From Thraustochytrium sp. TN22 (lineage: Eukaryota; Sar; Bigyra; Thraustochytrida; Thraustochytriidae), in the NCBI GenBank assembly GCA_013306675.1, contig JABLUY010000260.1, positions 1 to 49,504 on the forward strand: a DNA stretch of 49,504 nucleotides, in the 5' to 3' direction. Each line of letters begins with the position of its first letter. Position 1 is the stretch's first letter. This document shows positions 37,933 through 46,487 of the stretch, in pieces. A program made the position numbers and the translations under genes. Below the pieces are notes generated by a model. It made no database searches and had not been told where the DNA came from. It was given only the letters and a program-made list of their open reading frames with translations.

Positions 37933-39111
37933 TCACTCTGCCTTGCGCTTGGTGCCACGCTTGTCGCCCGTCTCGGCGAAGATCTCCACCTTGGCGTCGT
38001 CCAGCTCCTTCTGGCGGCCCTGCGCGAACTGGCACACGGTCGTGTAAAGAAAGTAAGCCATAACGCAGAGAATGAGGCCCTCACCAGCACGCTTGCTCAG
38101 CGAGGGCTCGCCGTCCTTGGTCTTGCCGTGCGAGACCTGGTCCAGGCCCTCCCGCAGCTTCGTCTCCACCATCTCGCCCGAGATGGGAACCCAGTCCGGG
38201 AGCGCGTCCACCGTCTTGACGGCCGTCTTGATCACCAACTCCTGGTTGCGGAACCAGTACACGAAGAAGATCGCCTGGCCCTGCACCTTGACGAAGGCCT
38301 TGCCCAGGAGCGTCGCGAAGAAGAACGTCGAGAACCCGATGCCCACCGACCCGCACACGATGCCCACGAGGTCAAACGCAGCGTTGGGCCAAGCGCTCAT
38401 CAAAAAGATGCCAAAGAACCCGTAGTAGTTGACAAAGTCCACCATCCACTTCTTCATGCGAGACAGCACGTCGTTGCCCTCGGTCTCCGCCAGCGCATCG
38501 CTCACGTCGTCATCCTGCCGCCCCGCCAGATACGCGGCGCGCGACACTGCGTACGGCGGGATCTCGCCCATGGCCGTGCCGCTGCCCCACAGAATCGCAG
38601 GCACCAGGCACCGCACCAGGACGTCGAAGAAGTCAGGCTCGCCCGCGTCGGCCGCCACCACCTGCCCGCACTCCATGTTGCACTCGCGAAACCAAATGTC
38701 ACAGAACGACTCGAAGTTCATGCTGTGGCACCGCTTGCTCGCCATCACCACCTTGAACATGTGCGGGAACAAGAACAGGATGCCACTGTGCAGGCCGGAC
38801 CCGAGCCCCACCGAGCTCAGCACGCCCAGGCCCACCCACCACACCACGAACTCCGTGTACAGGTCCACCTGCGCCGTCATCGGGTGCTCTGTTGCGTGGA
38901 GGTACCCGTACCCGCCGCCCGCCGCCGCCGCCACGCCCCAGAACAGCGTCGACGTCAGAACCGTGCGCACCAGGTACACCGCATAGTCCGCCGTCACCCG
39001 CGCGAACAGGTACGTCGTCGTCAGCGGCGCCTGCGCCAGCGTCAGCCGCTCGCGCGCCCCGGCCAGCTCCTCCTTGAACGCCTTCACCTCCGCCTTGCTC
39101 GGTTTGCCCAT
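37933..39111 (-). CDS. VMP1: VMP1-like ER membrane protein (VTT/DedA superfamily)
   Basis: The product has 392 residues, close to the ~400 of animal VMP1. The first ATG in frame is at 39111 (MGKPSKAEVKAFKEEL); further upstream the frame lacks ATG. Several hydrophobic segments are present. The VTT core is seen in WWVGLGVLSSVGLGSGLHSG then ILFLFPH and, later, ILWGSGTAMGEIPPYAVSRA, the pattern of VMP1 and plant KMS proteins. More membrane segments follow (FFGIFLMSAWPNAAFDLVGI and a late ILCVMAYFLYTTVCQFA). VMP1 works in the ER as a lipid scramblase with roles in autophagosome formation and ER-organelle contacts. The Lys-rich C-terminus (GTKRKAE) is cytosolic-looking. It is convergent with the aldehyde dehydrogenase gene and divergent from the PIP-kinase gene. 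Confidence 0.88.
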   Translation of the reverse strand: MGKPSKAEVKAFKEELAGARERLTLAQAPLTTTYLFARVTADYAVYLVRTVLTSTLFWGVAAAAGGGYGYLHATEHPMTAQVDLYTEFVVWWVGLGVLSSVGLGSGLHSGILFLFPHMFKVVMASKRCHSMNFESFCDIWFRECNMECGQVVAADAGEPDFFDVLVRCLVPAILWGSGTAMGEIPPYAVSRAAYLAGRQDDDVSDALAETEGNDVLSRMKKWMVDFVNYYGFFGIFLMSAWPNAAFDLVGIVCGSVGIGFSTFFFATLLGKAFVKVQGQAIFFVYWFRNQELVIKTAVKTVDALPDWVPISGEMVETKLREGLDQVSHGKTKDGEPSLSKRAGEGLILCVMAYFLYTTVCQFAQGRQKELDDAKVEIFAETGDKRGTKRKAE

Positions 39112-39489
39112 GGCGCCGAGGTACCTTTCGTACTGCACGCACGCCGCCGCGCTCGCTCTGTGCGCGCTGCCGGACTCCACGTCACCCGCCGCCCTGTCTG
39201 CCGCGCTGCCGCTGCGCCCGAGGCGCCGCGCGCCTGGCCTCGCCGCGGACTGCCGCAAGCCGCGAGCCGCCGCCGCCGCCGCCGCCCGCCGCCCGCGCCC
39301 GCCGCGCCCGCGCGCCGCCGCGACCTCCGCGCGAGTCTTGATTCTGGTCTGCCCTCAGCTCGCGAGGCAGCTTTTCCGCTCGCTCCTTCACTCACTCAGC
39401 CTGGCAGCCAGCAGGCCTAGTAGCTAGCGAGAAGAAGCACGGCCTGTACATGGACGTGGACGTGGACGAGGACGGCGTGCACGCGACCG

Positions 39490-39710
39490 GCGACGAGCGT
39501 CTCCACCTCTGGCCGCGCAAGAGAGCGAGCTGGGCTGCTGGTCGGCTGCAGGGCCATGCTTTGGGCGGGCCGCGAGTCGCTGGTCGGTGGATGAAAAGAC
39601 GATGCGTGCAGAGGAAGGATGATGACGGGAGCGGCGACGACCGACCGTCTCCTCCATTGCCCGCGCAAGAGAGGAGAGCGAGGTGAGCTGCTCGTCGGCT
39701 GCAGGTCGAT
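39490..39710 (+). repeat. Pair of imperfect ~75-bp direct repeats
   Basis: Copy 1 is 39490-39558 and copy 2 is 39633-39710. Both keep GCGACGA, GTCTCC, CCGCGCAAGAGAG and CTGCTSGTCGGCTGCAGG and end near an ATG. Confidence 0.7.
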
Positions 39711-39804
39711 GAAGCAAATGACGATGCGCGCTCTGCGATGCGGCTGCACGGTGGTGAACTTTCGGGCTGGCTGTCGTGACAGAGCGTCCCACTGCCGCAG
39801 CAAA

Positions 39805-39814
39805 CAACTTGAAG
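39805..39814 (+). promoter_or_regulatory. CAACTTGAAG motif before the PIP-kinase gene
   Basis: Exact 10-mer, 41 bp upstream of the start codon at 39855. It is a candidate core-promoter or leader element by recurrence. Confidence 0.4.
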
Positions 39815-39854
39815 AACAAGACTCGCGCTCACAGAGCCTCAGAGTGTCAAGACC

Positions 39855-39997
39855 ATGCCGTGGACCTGCGAGGCCTGCACGCTGTGCAACGAGGACGGGG
39901 CGGCGGCGTGTGCGGCGTGCGAGACGCCAGCACCGGCGTCCGCGCCGTCCGCGCCGCCGCCGCCCGTGCCGCCGTCCACGCCACCGCTCGCGAGCAG

Positions 39998-40030
<33 letters not shown>

Positions 40031-40773
40031 CGAAACCTCTTCATCCTCCCTGTCGCCATCGGCACCGCCGGCGGACGCTCACGCCTACGCGGTGCCGGCG
40101 CTCGCGTGGCCGCTCCAAGAGGAGGAGGAGGAGGGCATGCCGATCGCGCACGCAGAGACCATGCCGACTGCACGCGTCGTGAGCCGAGAGCGCGCCGAGC
40201 AAGACGTGGTGGCCAAGACGCTCAAGTTCGCCGCGGACGTGCAGACCGGCACGCGCGGCCAAAGGAAGCGCGTGCCGGCGGCTTTTACGGGGCGGCAGTT
40301 CGTCTCGGAGTTCGTTGCCAAGGGCTGGGCCCAAGACGAGGCGCAGGCGCTGCGCATTCTGCAGCAGGACCTGCTGGACGGGGACCTGGCGAGCACCGTG
40401 CCGTACTCGCGGCACCCCGAGGCCAAGGCGGACGGCACCGTGTACCGGCTGGGGCGCAGGTACGCGTGCGAGCACGCCAAGATCCCGCCAGCACGTATCT
40501 CGTTCGTGTGCGAGGCATGCGACCTGCAGGCGCTCGTGCCGGTGCCGCGCCACGAGAGCGCGCGGACGAACCCGGACGGCTCGCCGGCCGTGGTGCGCTG
40601 GACCTGCAAGGACTGCACCTTTGAGAACAGCGTCGAGGTGACGGCTGCCCTGCGCGCCGCGGGGATCGACCCAGACGAGGGCTCCGGCGAGGGTATTGGC
40701 GCTGGCGCCGTCTTGAGCGGGCTCTGGGAGGCCGGCCGCGCTGGCTTCGGCCACCTGCACGGGCTCGTGAGCG

Positions 40774-40811
<38 letters not shown>

Positions 40812-42047
40812 GGCGGTGGCGGCGAGGAGACCGAGGCTCGGCTGCGTGGCGCCTTGCAGCGCGCCGTGCTGCTGCACGCGGACGCGGCCGAACCGGCAAG
40901 CTGGAGCGACCCACAGCCGCTGCACGAGCTGCTGGCCGCGGACCGCGGGAAGCGCGTGCGGTGCAGCGACGACGAGGCGCTGCAGACCGTGTACGCGCCG
41001 CTGGCGACGCGCAAGCTGCGGTCCATCTTCGGCATCGACGAGGACTTCTTCTGCGAGAGCCTCTTCGAGACGGAGCTGCGCGCGCGCTCCAACGAGGGCG
41101 GAAGGTCCGACTCGCTGTTTTTCTTCAGCGCGGACGGTCACTTTGTCGTCAAAACCGTGCCCAAGGCCGAGATGACTGTCCTGCGGCGCCTGCTGCCGGC
41201 GTACATGGCGCACATGCTGGAGCAGCGCGACTCCTTGCTGCCGCGCTTCCTGGCGCTCTTCAAGGCGCGGCCGTGGGCCGGCCGGCCGGCCGTGCACTGC
41301 GTTGTCATGACCAACGTGTTGGACTCGCCGCTCGAGGTGCACAAGACCTTCGACCTCAAGGGATCCACGGCGAACCGCTTCGTGTCGCTCGACACGCAGC
41401 GCGAGGCCATGGAGCGCCGCGGCAAGCTGCCCACGCTCAAGGACCTGAACTGGAAGGACGCCATCGCGCTGCCGTCCGCCTCTCGCGCGGCGCTGCTCGC
41501 GCAGCTCGAGGTCGACACGCAGCTGCTCGAGCGCCATGACCTCATGGACTATAGCCTGCTGGTTGGTGTGCACAACGAGCCTCCCGGCGCGGACCGCGAG
41601 GGCCGTTTCCCCATTCGCCGCTCGCGCTGGCAGGCGCACCACGGCGGCTTGCCCACGCGCGAGGCCGTCTACTTTCTCGGCGTGATTGATGTCCTGCAGG
41701 AGTACGATCTCTACAAGCAGGCGGAGCGCTTCGTCAAGACCTCCATCCTCTCGCCGCTCGCCGGCTACCTGGGCGACTACCTGCCCAAGGCGGGCGACGG
41801 CGCGCACGTCTCGTGCCCGTTTTGTAAATTCCAGCACAATCGCCTGCCCGAGACGGCCACATCAACAACGAGCGGCGGCGACACGCTCAAGATCATCACT
41901 TGCGTCGCCTGCGGCGACTCCTTTCACTACGCGGACGAGGGCATCGTCACCAAGGACACCAACATCTCCAGCGTGCAGCCGCCCGAGTACCGGCGGCGCC
42001 TTTTGGCCTTTTGCCGCGACAAGGTCATCGTGACAAGTCAGCCTTGA
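39855..42047 (+). CDS. Phosphatidylinositol-phosphate kinase with RanBP2 zinc finger and DEP-like domain
   Basis: The product has 730 residues. The N-terminus is a RanBP2-type zinc finger with exact spacing W3-x-C-x2-C-x3-N-x6-C-x2-C (3-22). A Pro/Ser/Gln-rich linker follows, then a DEP-like domain at ~140-205 (FTGRQFVSEFVAKGWAQDEA, GTVYRLGRRY). A second four-Cys segment (CEAC ... WTCKDC, ~217-257) and a 17-Gly run (GGC repeat at 40773-40824) come before the kinase. PIPK motifs are SDSLFFFSADGHFVVKT (~419), FDLKGSTANR (~500), LMDYSLLVGVH (~564) and VIDVLQEYDLYKQAE (~610). A C-terminal C-x2-C ... C-x2-C finger (CPFC, CVAC; ~654-686) is unusual. It should phosphorylate phosphoinositides, probably PI4P or PI5P, at a membrane. 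The last 99 bp of coding sequence are repeated just after the stop, and this copy ends with SQP. Confidence 0.9.
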
Positions 42048-42173
42048 GAGTGACGGCGACGGTGGGGAAAGACAAGGGCATCGTCACCAAGGACACCAAC
42101 ATCTCCAGCGTGCAGCCGCCCGAGTACCGGCGGCGCCTTTTGGCCTTTTGCCGCGACAAGGTCATCGTGACAA
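41938..42173 (+). repeat. 137-bp tandem duplication covering the PIP-kinase 3' end
   Basis: Positions 41938-42036 and 42075-42173 are identical over 99 bp, and the offset is 137 bp. The first copy is the end of the coding sequence plus its stop and short 3' flank; the second is the same coding segment without an upstream frame. A TGGGGAAAGACA / TGGGGAAGACAG element follows each copy's surroundings. Confidence 0.95.
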
Positions 42174-42281
42174 TGGGGAAGACAGAAGATAATCATTCAT
42201 CGATGTGAGTCAGCTCTCTAGCCTAGGCCCTAGGCCTACTAACTTAGAGGCGGGGCGCCGAGGCGGCCGGCATGAGCGCAA

Positions 42282-42554
42282 TCAGTTATCGTCATCGTCG
42301 TTGTCATCGTCCTCGTTGTCGTCGTCCGCGGGGGCATCGGCCTCCTCCTCGACGTCATCGCCGGCCTCGTCCTGCTCGTCGGCCTCCTGGGCGTCGTCCG
42401 CCGAGAGGGCGGTCTGGTCGGCCTGGGCGTCGGCGCCGGCGGCCTCCGGGGCCTTGACGGTCGGCGACGTGCCCTCCGTGTTGGACTCGCCGGTCTCGGT
42501 CATGTCCACCGACAGGTTGGACTCCACCGGCTGCTGCACCTGCTCGGCCTCCAT
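42282..42554 (-). CDS. Small acidic low-complexity protein
   Basis: The product has 90 residues, starting at a genuine ATG (42554) with MEAEQVQQPVESNLSVDMTE. It is strongly acidic: the C-terminal half is almost only D, E, N and A (DDDNEDDDNDDDDN). There are no cysteines, no hydrophobic core and no domain, so it is probably intrinsically disordered, like many small nuclear or chaperone-associated acidic proteins. Support comes from its N-terminal half, which is less repetitive and uses normal codons, and from the position of a GC decamer tract and CACTG element upstream. It is convergent with the PIP-kinase gene. It could be a spurious ORF in a GTC-rich repeat. Confidence 0.5.
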   Translation of the reverse strand: MEAEQVQQPVESNLSVDMTETGESNTEGTSPTVKAPEAAGADAQADQTALSADDAQEADEQDEAGDDVEEEADAPADDDNEDDDNDDDDN

Positions 42555-42635
42555 TGTCTCGGTTGTTGTTGGCTGGGTGGTCTGTCTTGCCTTGCTGATT
42601 TCTTCGGGTGCTTGGGTTGCGGGTTTGCTGCCGCC

Positions 42636-42668
42636 CGCGCCGCGCCGCGCCGCGCCGCGCCGCGCCGC
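42636..42668. repeat. GC decamer tract (CGCGCCGCGC type)
   Basis: A short tandem of GCGCC units, 80-115 bp upstream of the small acidic gene's ATG on the minus strand. Confidence 0.7.
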
Positions 42669-42709
42669 CGCCCGTCGCAGTCACAGTCAGCGCTGAGAGC
42701 GCCTCCTCC

Positions 42710-42720
42710 CACTGCCAGTG
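42710..42720 (-). repeat. CACTGCCAGTG intergenic element
   Basis: Exact 11-mer, 156 bp upstream of the minus-strand ATG at 42554. Confidence 0.7.
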
Positions 42721-43290
42721 CAGACGCCGCGCAGAGGAGGGCCCCGGCGCCGCGGCCGCGCAGAGCAGAGCAGAGCAGAGCGGCTCCCGCGCCGGAGGAG
42801 GGCCCCGGCGCCGCGGCTCGGCTCGGGGCGGCTCGGCCCGGCTCACTGCGCCAGCGCCCCCTCTCGGGCGCGCGCGGCGCAGCTGCGCAGGGCGGGCGCG
42901 CGCCAGCTTCGGCCCGCAGGCCGGGCTCGCGGAGGCGAGGGCGGGGCGCTGCCAGAGCGCGCCCTCCTCGCCCGAGAGGGCGCCGCGGAGGCAGAGGGCG
43001 CAGGGAGACCACGCCCCGGCCGCACTGCGCCGCCAGGGAGCGCGCCAAGGCAGGGCGGCGCGGCGCGGCGCGGCCTGGGTCGGCTCGCGCGGCGCGGGCT
43101 GCGCGTGGCCGGTGGAGGGAGGGAAGCCCGAGCGGAGCAGCAGCGCAGCGGCAGACGCAGCGGCGGCAGGCATCATCGCAGCGGCGGCAGGAGAGCGCGC
43201 GAGGATTTTTCCACACGCGCCAGGCAGGGGAACCCGGGGGGCGCGCCTGTCTCAGCACTCATCATGACAGACAGGGAAAGCAAATCAGGG

Positions 43291-43372
43291 AAGCGCCGCG
43301 CCGCGCCGCGCCGCTCGCGGCGGCGCGCGCGGCGCGGCGCTGCGCTGCGCGGCGCGGCGCGGCGCGGCCTGG
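43291..43372. repeat. GC decamer tract
   Basis: Repeats of GCGCC and GGCGC in both phases, within the gene-poor region and not close to any recognised start codon. Confidence 0.7.
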
Positions 43373-43782
43373 CCTGGCGCGCGCCCGCTGGCAGCGGCAC
43401 GGACGGCGGCGGCGGGCGCGGCGGTCGGCTCGCGGGACGCGCCTCGGACGCAGCGGCTGGGTCCCGGGACGGGGGGGCGCGGTCGGAGGAGCAAGGCCGG
43501 CCTTGCTTGCTTGGCGCGGCAAGAAAAGAAAGATACAGGCGGCGGAAGCAGCGCACGCGACGGCGCGCCGGGCGCAGAGGGGTCAGGGCAGGTCAACGCG
43601 GCGCAGACGCAGGCAGCGCGGGCGAGAGGTCGATCGCTCGCTCGGCCTGGCCACGGACGGCGAGGGAGTCGAGTCGAGTCGCCAAGGCGAGTCGACTCAG
43701 GTCGAGAGCGGCGCCTTCCCGTCGAGAGCGCGCAGCCTCCTTGCTCGACTCGGCGGCGCACTTGATCACGTGCATGGCTCAG

Positions 43783-43806
43783 CACGGCACGGCACGGCAC
43801 GGCACG
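43783..43806. repeat. GGCAC pentanucleotide array
   Basis: About five tandem CGGCA units. Confidence 0.9.
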
Positions 43807-43844
43807 AGATCGAGGGGAGGACTTGGATGCGCGCGGCTCGATCC

Positions 43845-43892
43845 ACCGACCGACCGCCGACCGGCCGGCCGGCCGACCGACCGACCGACCGC
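43845..43892. repeat. CCGA/CCGG tetranucleotide array
   Basis: A mixed run of CCGA and CCGG units of about 48 bp. Confidence 0.9.
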
Positions 43893-44012
43893 CATCGATC
43901 GTTGCAGTGCTCAGGCTCTCACAAGTCATGGTCAGTGCTTGCCAGCCTGCAGGATCCTTGTCCGGGCCGTTCTCCTCGCTCCTTCATCTGCACCGATTCT
44001 GCAGGCAGGCGC

Positions 44013-44065
44013 CGGCCAGCTAGCCAGCCAGCCAGCCAGCCAGCCAGCCGGCCAGCCGGCCAGCC
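44013..44065. repeat. CCAG tetranucleotide array
   Basis: A run of CCAG with a few CCGG variants, about 50 bp. Confidence 0.9.
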
Positions 44066-44266
44066 ATTCAGACGGCCAGCTCAGCTGCTCGCAGCGCGCA
44101 TCACAGGTCGCGACTGCGCTCCTCGAGCGTCGATCGAGCTGCTGGCCTGCCTGCCTGGCCTGGCCCGGCCTGGCCACGAGACGCCGCCGAGCGCCAGGAT
44201 CGAACGCGCGCCTTCTCCTCTCTGACTTGGGCTCTCTGGCTGGCGAGCGCGTGCGCCACGCGCTGC

Positions 44267-44284
44267 GATGATCGATCGATCATC
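44267..44284. repeat. 18-bp perfect palindrome
   Basis: GATGATCGATCGATCATC reads the same on both strands. Confidence 0.85.
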
Positions 44285-45163
44285 ATCGGTGCGGGCCGTG
44301 CGGCACTGCGGCTGCATGCGCCGGGCTGTTGGATGCTGGGGGCGAGTCCGGCTCCCGCGCCGCCGCCACGGCCTACTACTTCACCGCGGCGCGAGAGTCT
44401 GTCGCACCACGCGCGCTCGCTGGCCGGCTGCCTGCCTGGCCGGACGGCGGCCAGCGGGCGCGCGGGCGGGCAGCGGAGCGCGCGGGCGGGCAGGAGGCGT
44501 GGGCTCGGGCCTGCCGCAGGGTTCGGGCTCAGGCTGGAGGACGAGCGCGCGCTCTGCGCGGCGGCGATTGGCGAGCAACTTGATCCCAACGTGCTCTCCC
44601 CGGCTACGCAGCGGCTGCGGGAGACTTATTCGCCGATGGGCTCATGGATCAGGCTTCTGACAGTGTAAAATCGCCAGTGGCGAGGGGGGAGGGAGACCAA
44701 GTCGAGTCCCCCGCACGAGCCATTTTCGGCAAATTCGACGCCAGCGGGGACCCTCGCTTCGCGCAGCACTCAGTCTCCCTTGCGATCAGTCCTGGCCGCG
44801 TTCTCCTCTCTTATCGCTGGCAAGTCGCGCGCTCAGCCGCGCTGGCACCGGTGACGGGCCGCGCGCCCGTCCGCCACCGCCAGCAGCTGGCCGCCGGAAC
44901 GCCCGTGCGTCCGGCCCCGCCACTGGCCACGGTGGCAGCACTGGCTGCTAACCTGCGCGCCGGGCGGCCCGGCCGTGGCGCCGCCAGCCAGCGGGCCGGT
45001 CCAGGCCGCCAAGCCCCACACGTCCCCCTTCTCCCGCAGATGCAGCGCTTAATCTTTGGAGGCGGACACAGGGCGGACGCCGCCCTCAACGTCGAGCTCG
45101 AGGCGCGGAGAAGCGGGAGAAGGGTCTCGACGAGCGCGGCGACGGAGGCGCGACGGCAGCAAA

Positions 45164-45173
45164 GAACTTGAAG
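45164..45173 (+). promoter_or_regulatory. Near-copy of CAACTTGAAG
   Basis: GAACTTGAAG, one base different from the motif, in the gene-poor region with no gene nearby. Confidence 0.15.
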
Positions 45174-46032
45174 GCGAGCCGAGGTCAGCAGCGCCGACGA
45201 ATCGTGCCTGCGAGATATGACTGGAGGATCGGCTGGCTGGTGCGACGCGGGCCGCGAGATGCCACGATGCGGGCGAGCGGGCCGCGGCCGTCCAGGAGCA
45301 GGACCACGATTGTGCCGGGAATGGTGGAGCCCGAGCAGATCGGTCGACCGAAAGGATCACAGGCGCTGGGTCGTACAGCGTGCAGTGCAGAAATTCGGAG
45401 AGAGGCGCGTGGCAGAGTGGGCAAGGCTGTGTGGAGTTCGCAAATCTCGTGGCTAGCAGAGCGCTGCTGCGGAGCGAGCGGCCACGCTCACGAGCGCGTG
45501 CGGGCGAGCTGACTCACTGCCAGGCTGCTTGAAGCTGGAGCCACAAGGAGGGCATGGAGTCGCTCCAACGCCAGCCAGGTGAGGTCATTCGCTGGAAATT
45601 GCTGTTTTCAAACGAAGGCTTTGGCAGAGCTTGTTCTCACTCAACCCAAGTTGTTCCGGCCCTTGTTCTGGGCCCTTTTGCGTGACAACAGCAAGCTTCG
45701 AGTTGTGCTGCGCAGATCTTGCCGCCACATCCTTGTTTCTTCTGCGGGAAGGAGCTTTGCTTGTCGGCGAAGTACGGGCAGAAGAAGCTGGCGAAACGAA
45801 AAGATGAAATGGGCTCAAAGAGGGCTCTTCTTCCGAGTCAAGTTGAGGCCATTGAGGGGGAGGGACCTGGCCTGAAAAGGCCCGCCAGATAAATCAGAAG
45901 GGAATCGAGCGCCGAGTCCGAGTCCGGGGGTTGGAGTTCGCGCGCTCGATCATGCAGAATTCTAAAGTTGCCGTCGCTCACTTTCTTCAAGCCTACTCCT
46001 TCAGAATCTCGTGGACTTGAAAACCCTCGCAG

Positions 46033-46048
46033 TTCTCTAGCTAGAGAA
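46033..46048. repeat. 16-bp perfect palindrome
   Basis: TTCTCTAGCTAGAGAA reads the same on both strands. It lies 440 bp upstream of the F-box/SPRY start. Confidence 0.85.
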
Positions 46049-46487
46049 ACAGAGCAGCAGCTTCTTCCCCGTCTCCGCTGTAGGCCGGCCTTCGTTCACC
46101 ATTTCTGAACATTGCAGCGCATCCTTTCCCTCCCAGGCGCCTGGCGTCTCCTTCTAATTAAAAAGAATCATCCGTTCTGGTGGTTGATGCTACGCAGCGC
46201 GTGTCAGAACCCGCACATGCGCCCCTCGCGCCGCGCAGGCGGCGCGTGGGGCGCTCGCGCGCGAGCCCTCGCCGTGGAAATGTCCTCGACTCGGATTTGG
46301 TCCGAGCTTGTTGTCTCGGAGCACAGCGCGGCGAAGAAACAGACAAAGAACCCCGAGCGGCGCGCGGCGCTAGCGGCGCGCGTGGATGCGGTGGCTGCAG
46401 CGACTGCGACGGCGGGCGGCGACGGGGAGACGCGCGCGCGCAACACAGGCCGCGCAGACGGAAACTCGCGCGCGGCGCCGCAAGATC

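Larger units (their letters stand above)
39112..39854. other. Divergent intergenic region between VMP1-like and PIP-kinase genes
   Basis: Contains two imperfect direct copies of a ~75-bp sequence (39490-39558 and 39633-39710, sharing CCGCGCAAGAGAG and GTCGGCTGCAGG) and CAACTTGAAG at 39805-39814. Small ORFs across the repeat are not convincing. Confidence 0.55.
42555..46487. other. Gene-poor, simple-repeat-rich region
   Basis: Almost 4 kb without a credible gene. ORFs of more than 500 codons exist on the plus strand (about 42.6-44.3 kb), but they are Arg/Ala/Pro/Ser low complexity in several overlapping frames. It contains GC decamer tracts, GGCAC, CCGA and CCAG tandem runs, two perfect palindromes (44267-44284, 46033-46048) and one CACTGCCAGTG element near the minus-strand gene. 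Positions 45.5-46.1 kb are less GC-rich, with no protein-like frame I can defend. Confidence 0.55.

Noticed and set aside
42612-44271. Overlapping 537- and 517-codon plus-strand ORFs
   Set aside because: Open only because the region is GC-rich simple repeat; composition almost only R, A, P, S and G, in several frames at once.
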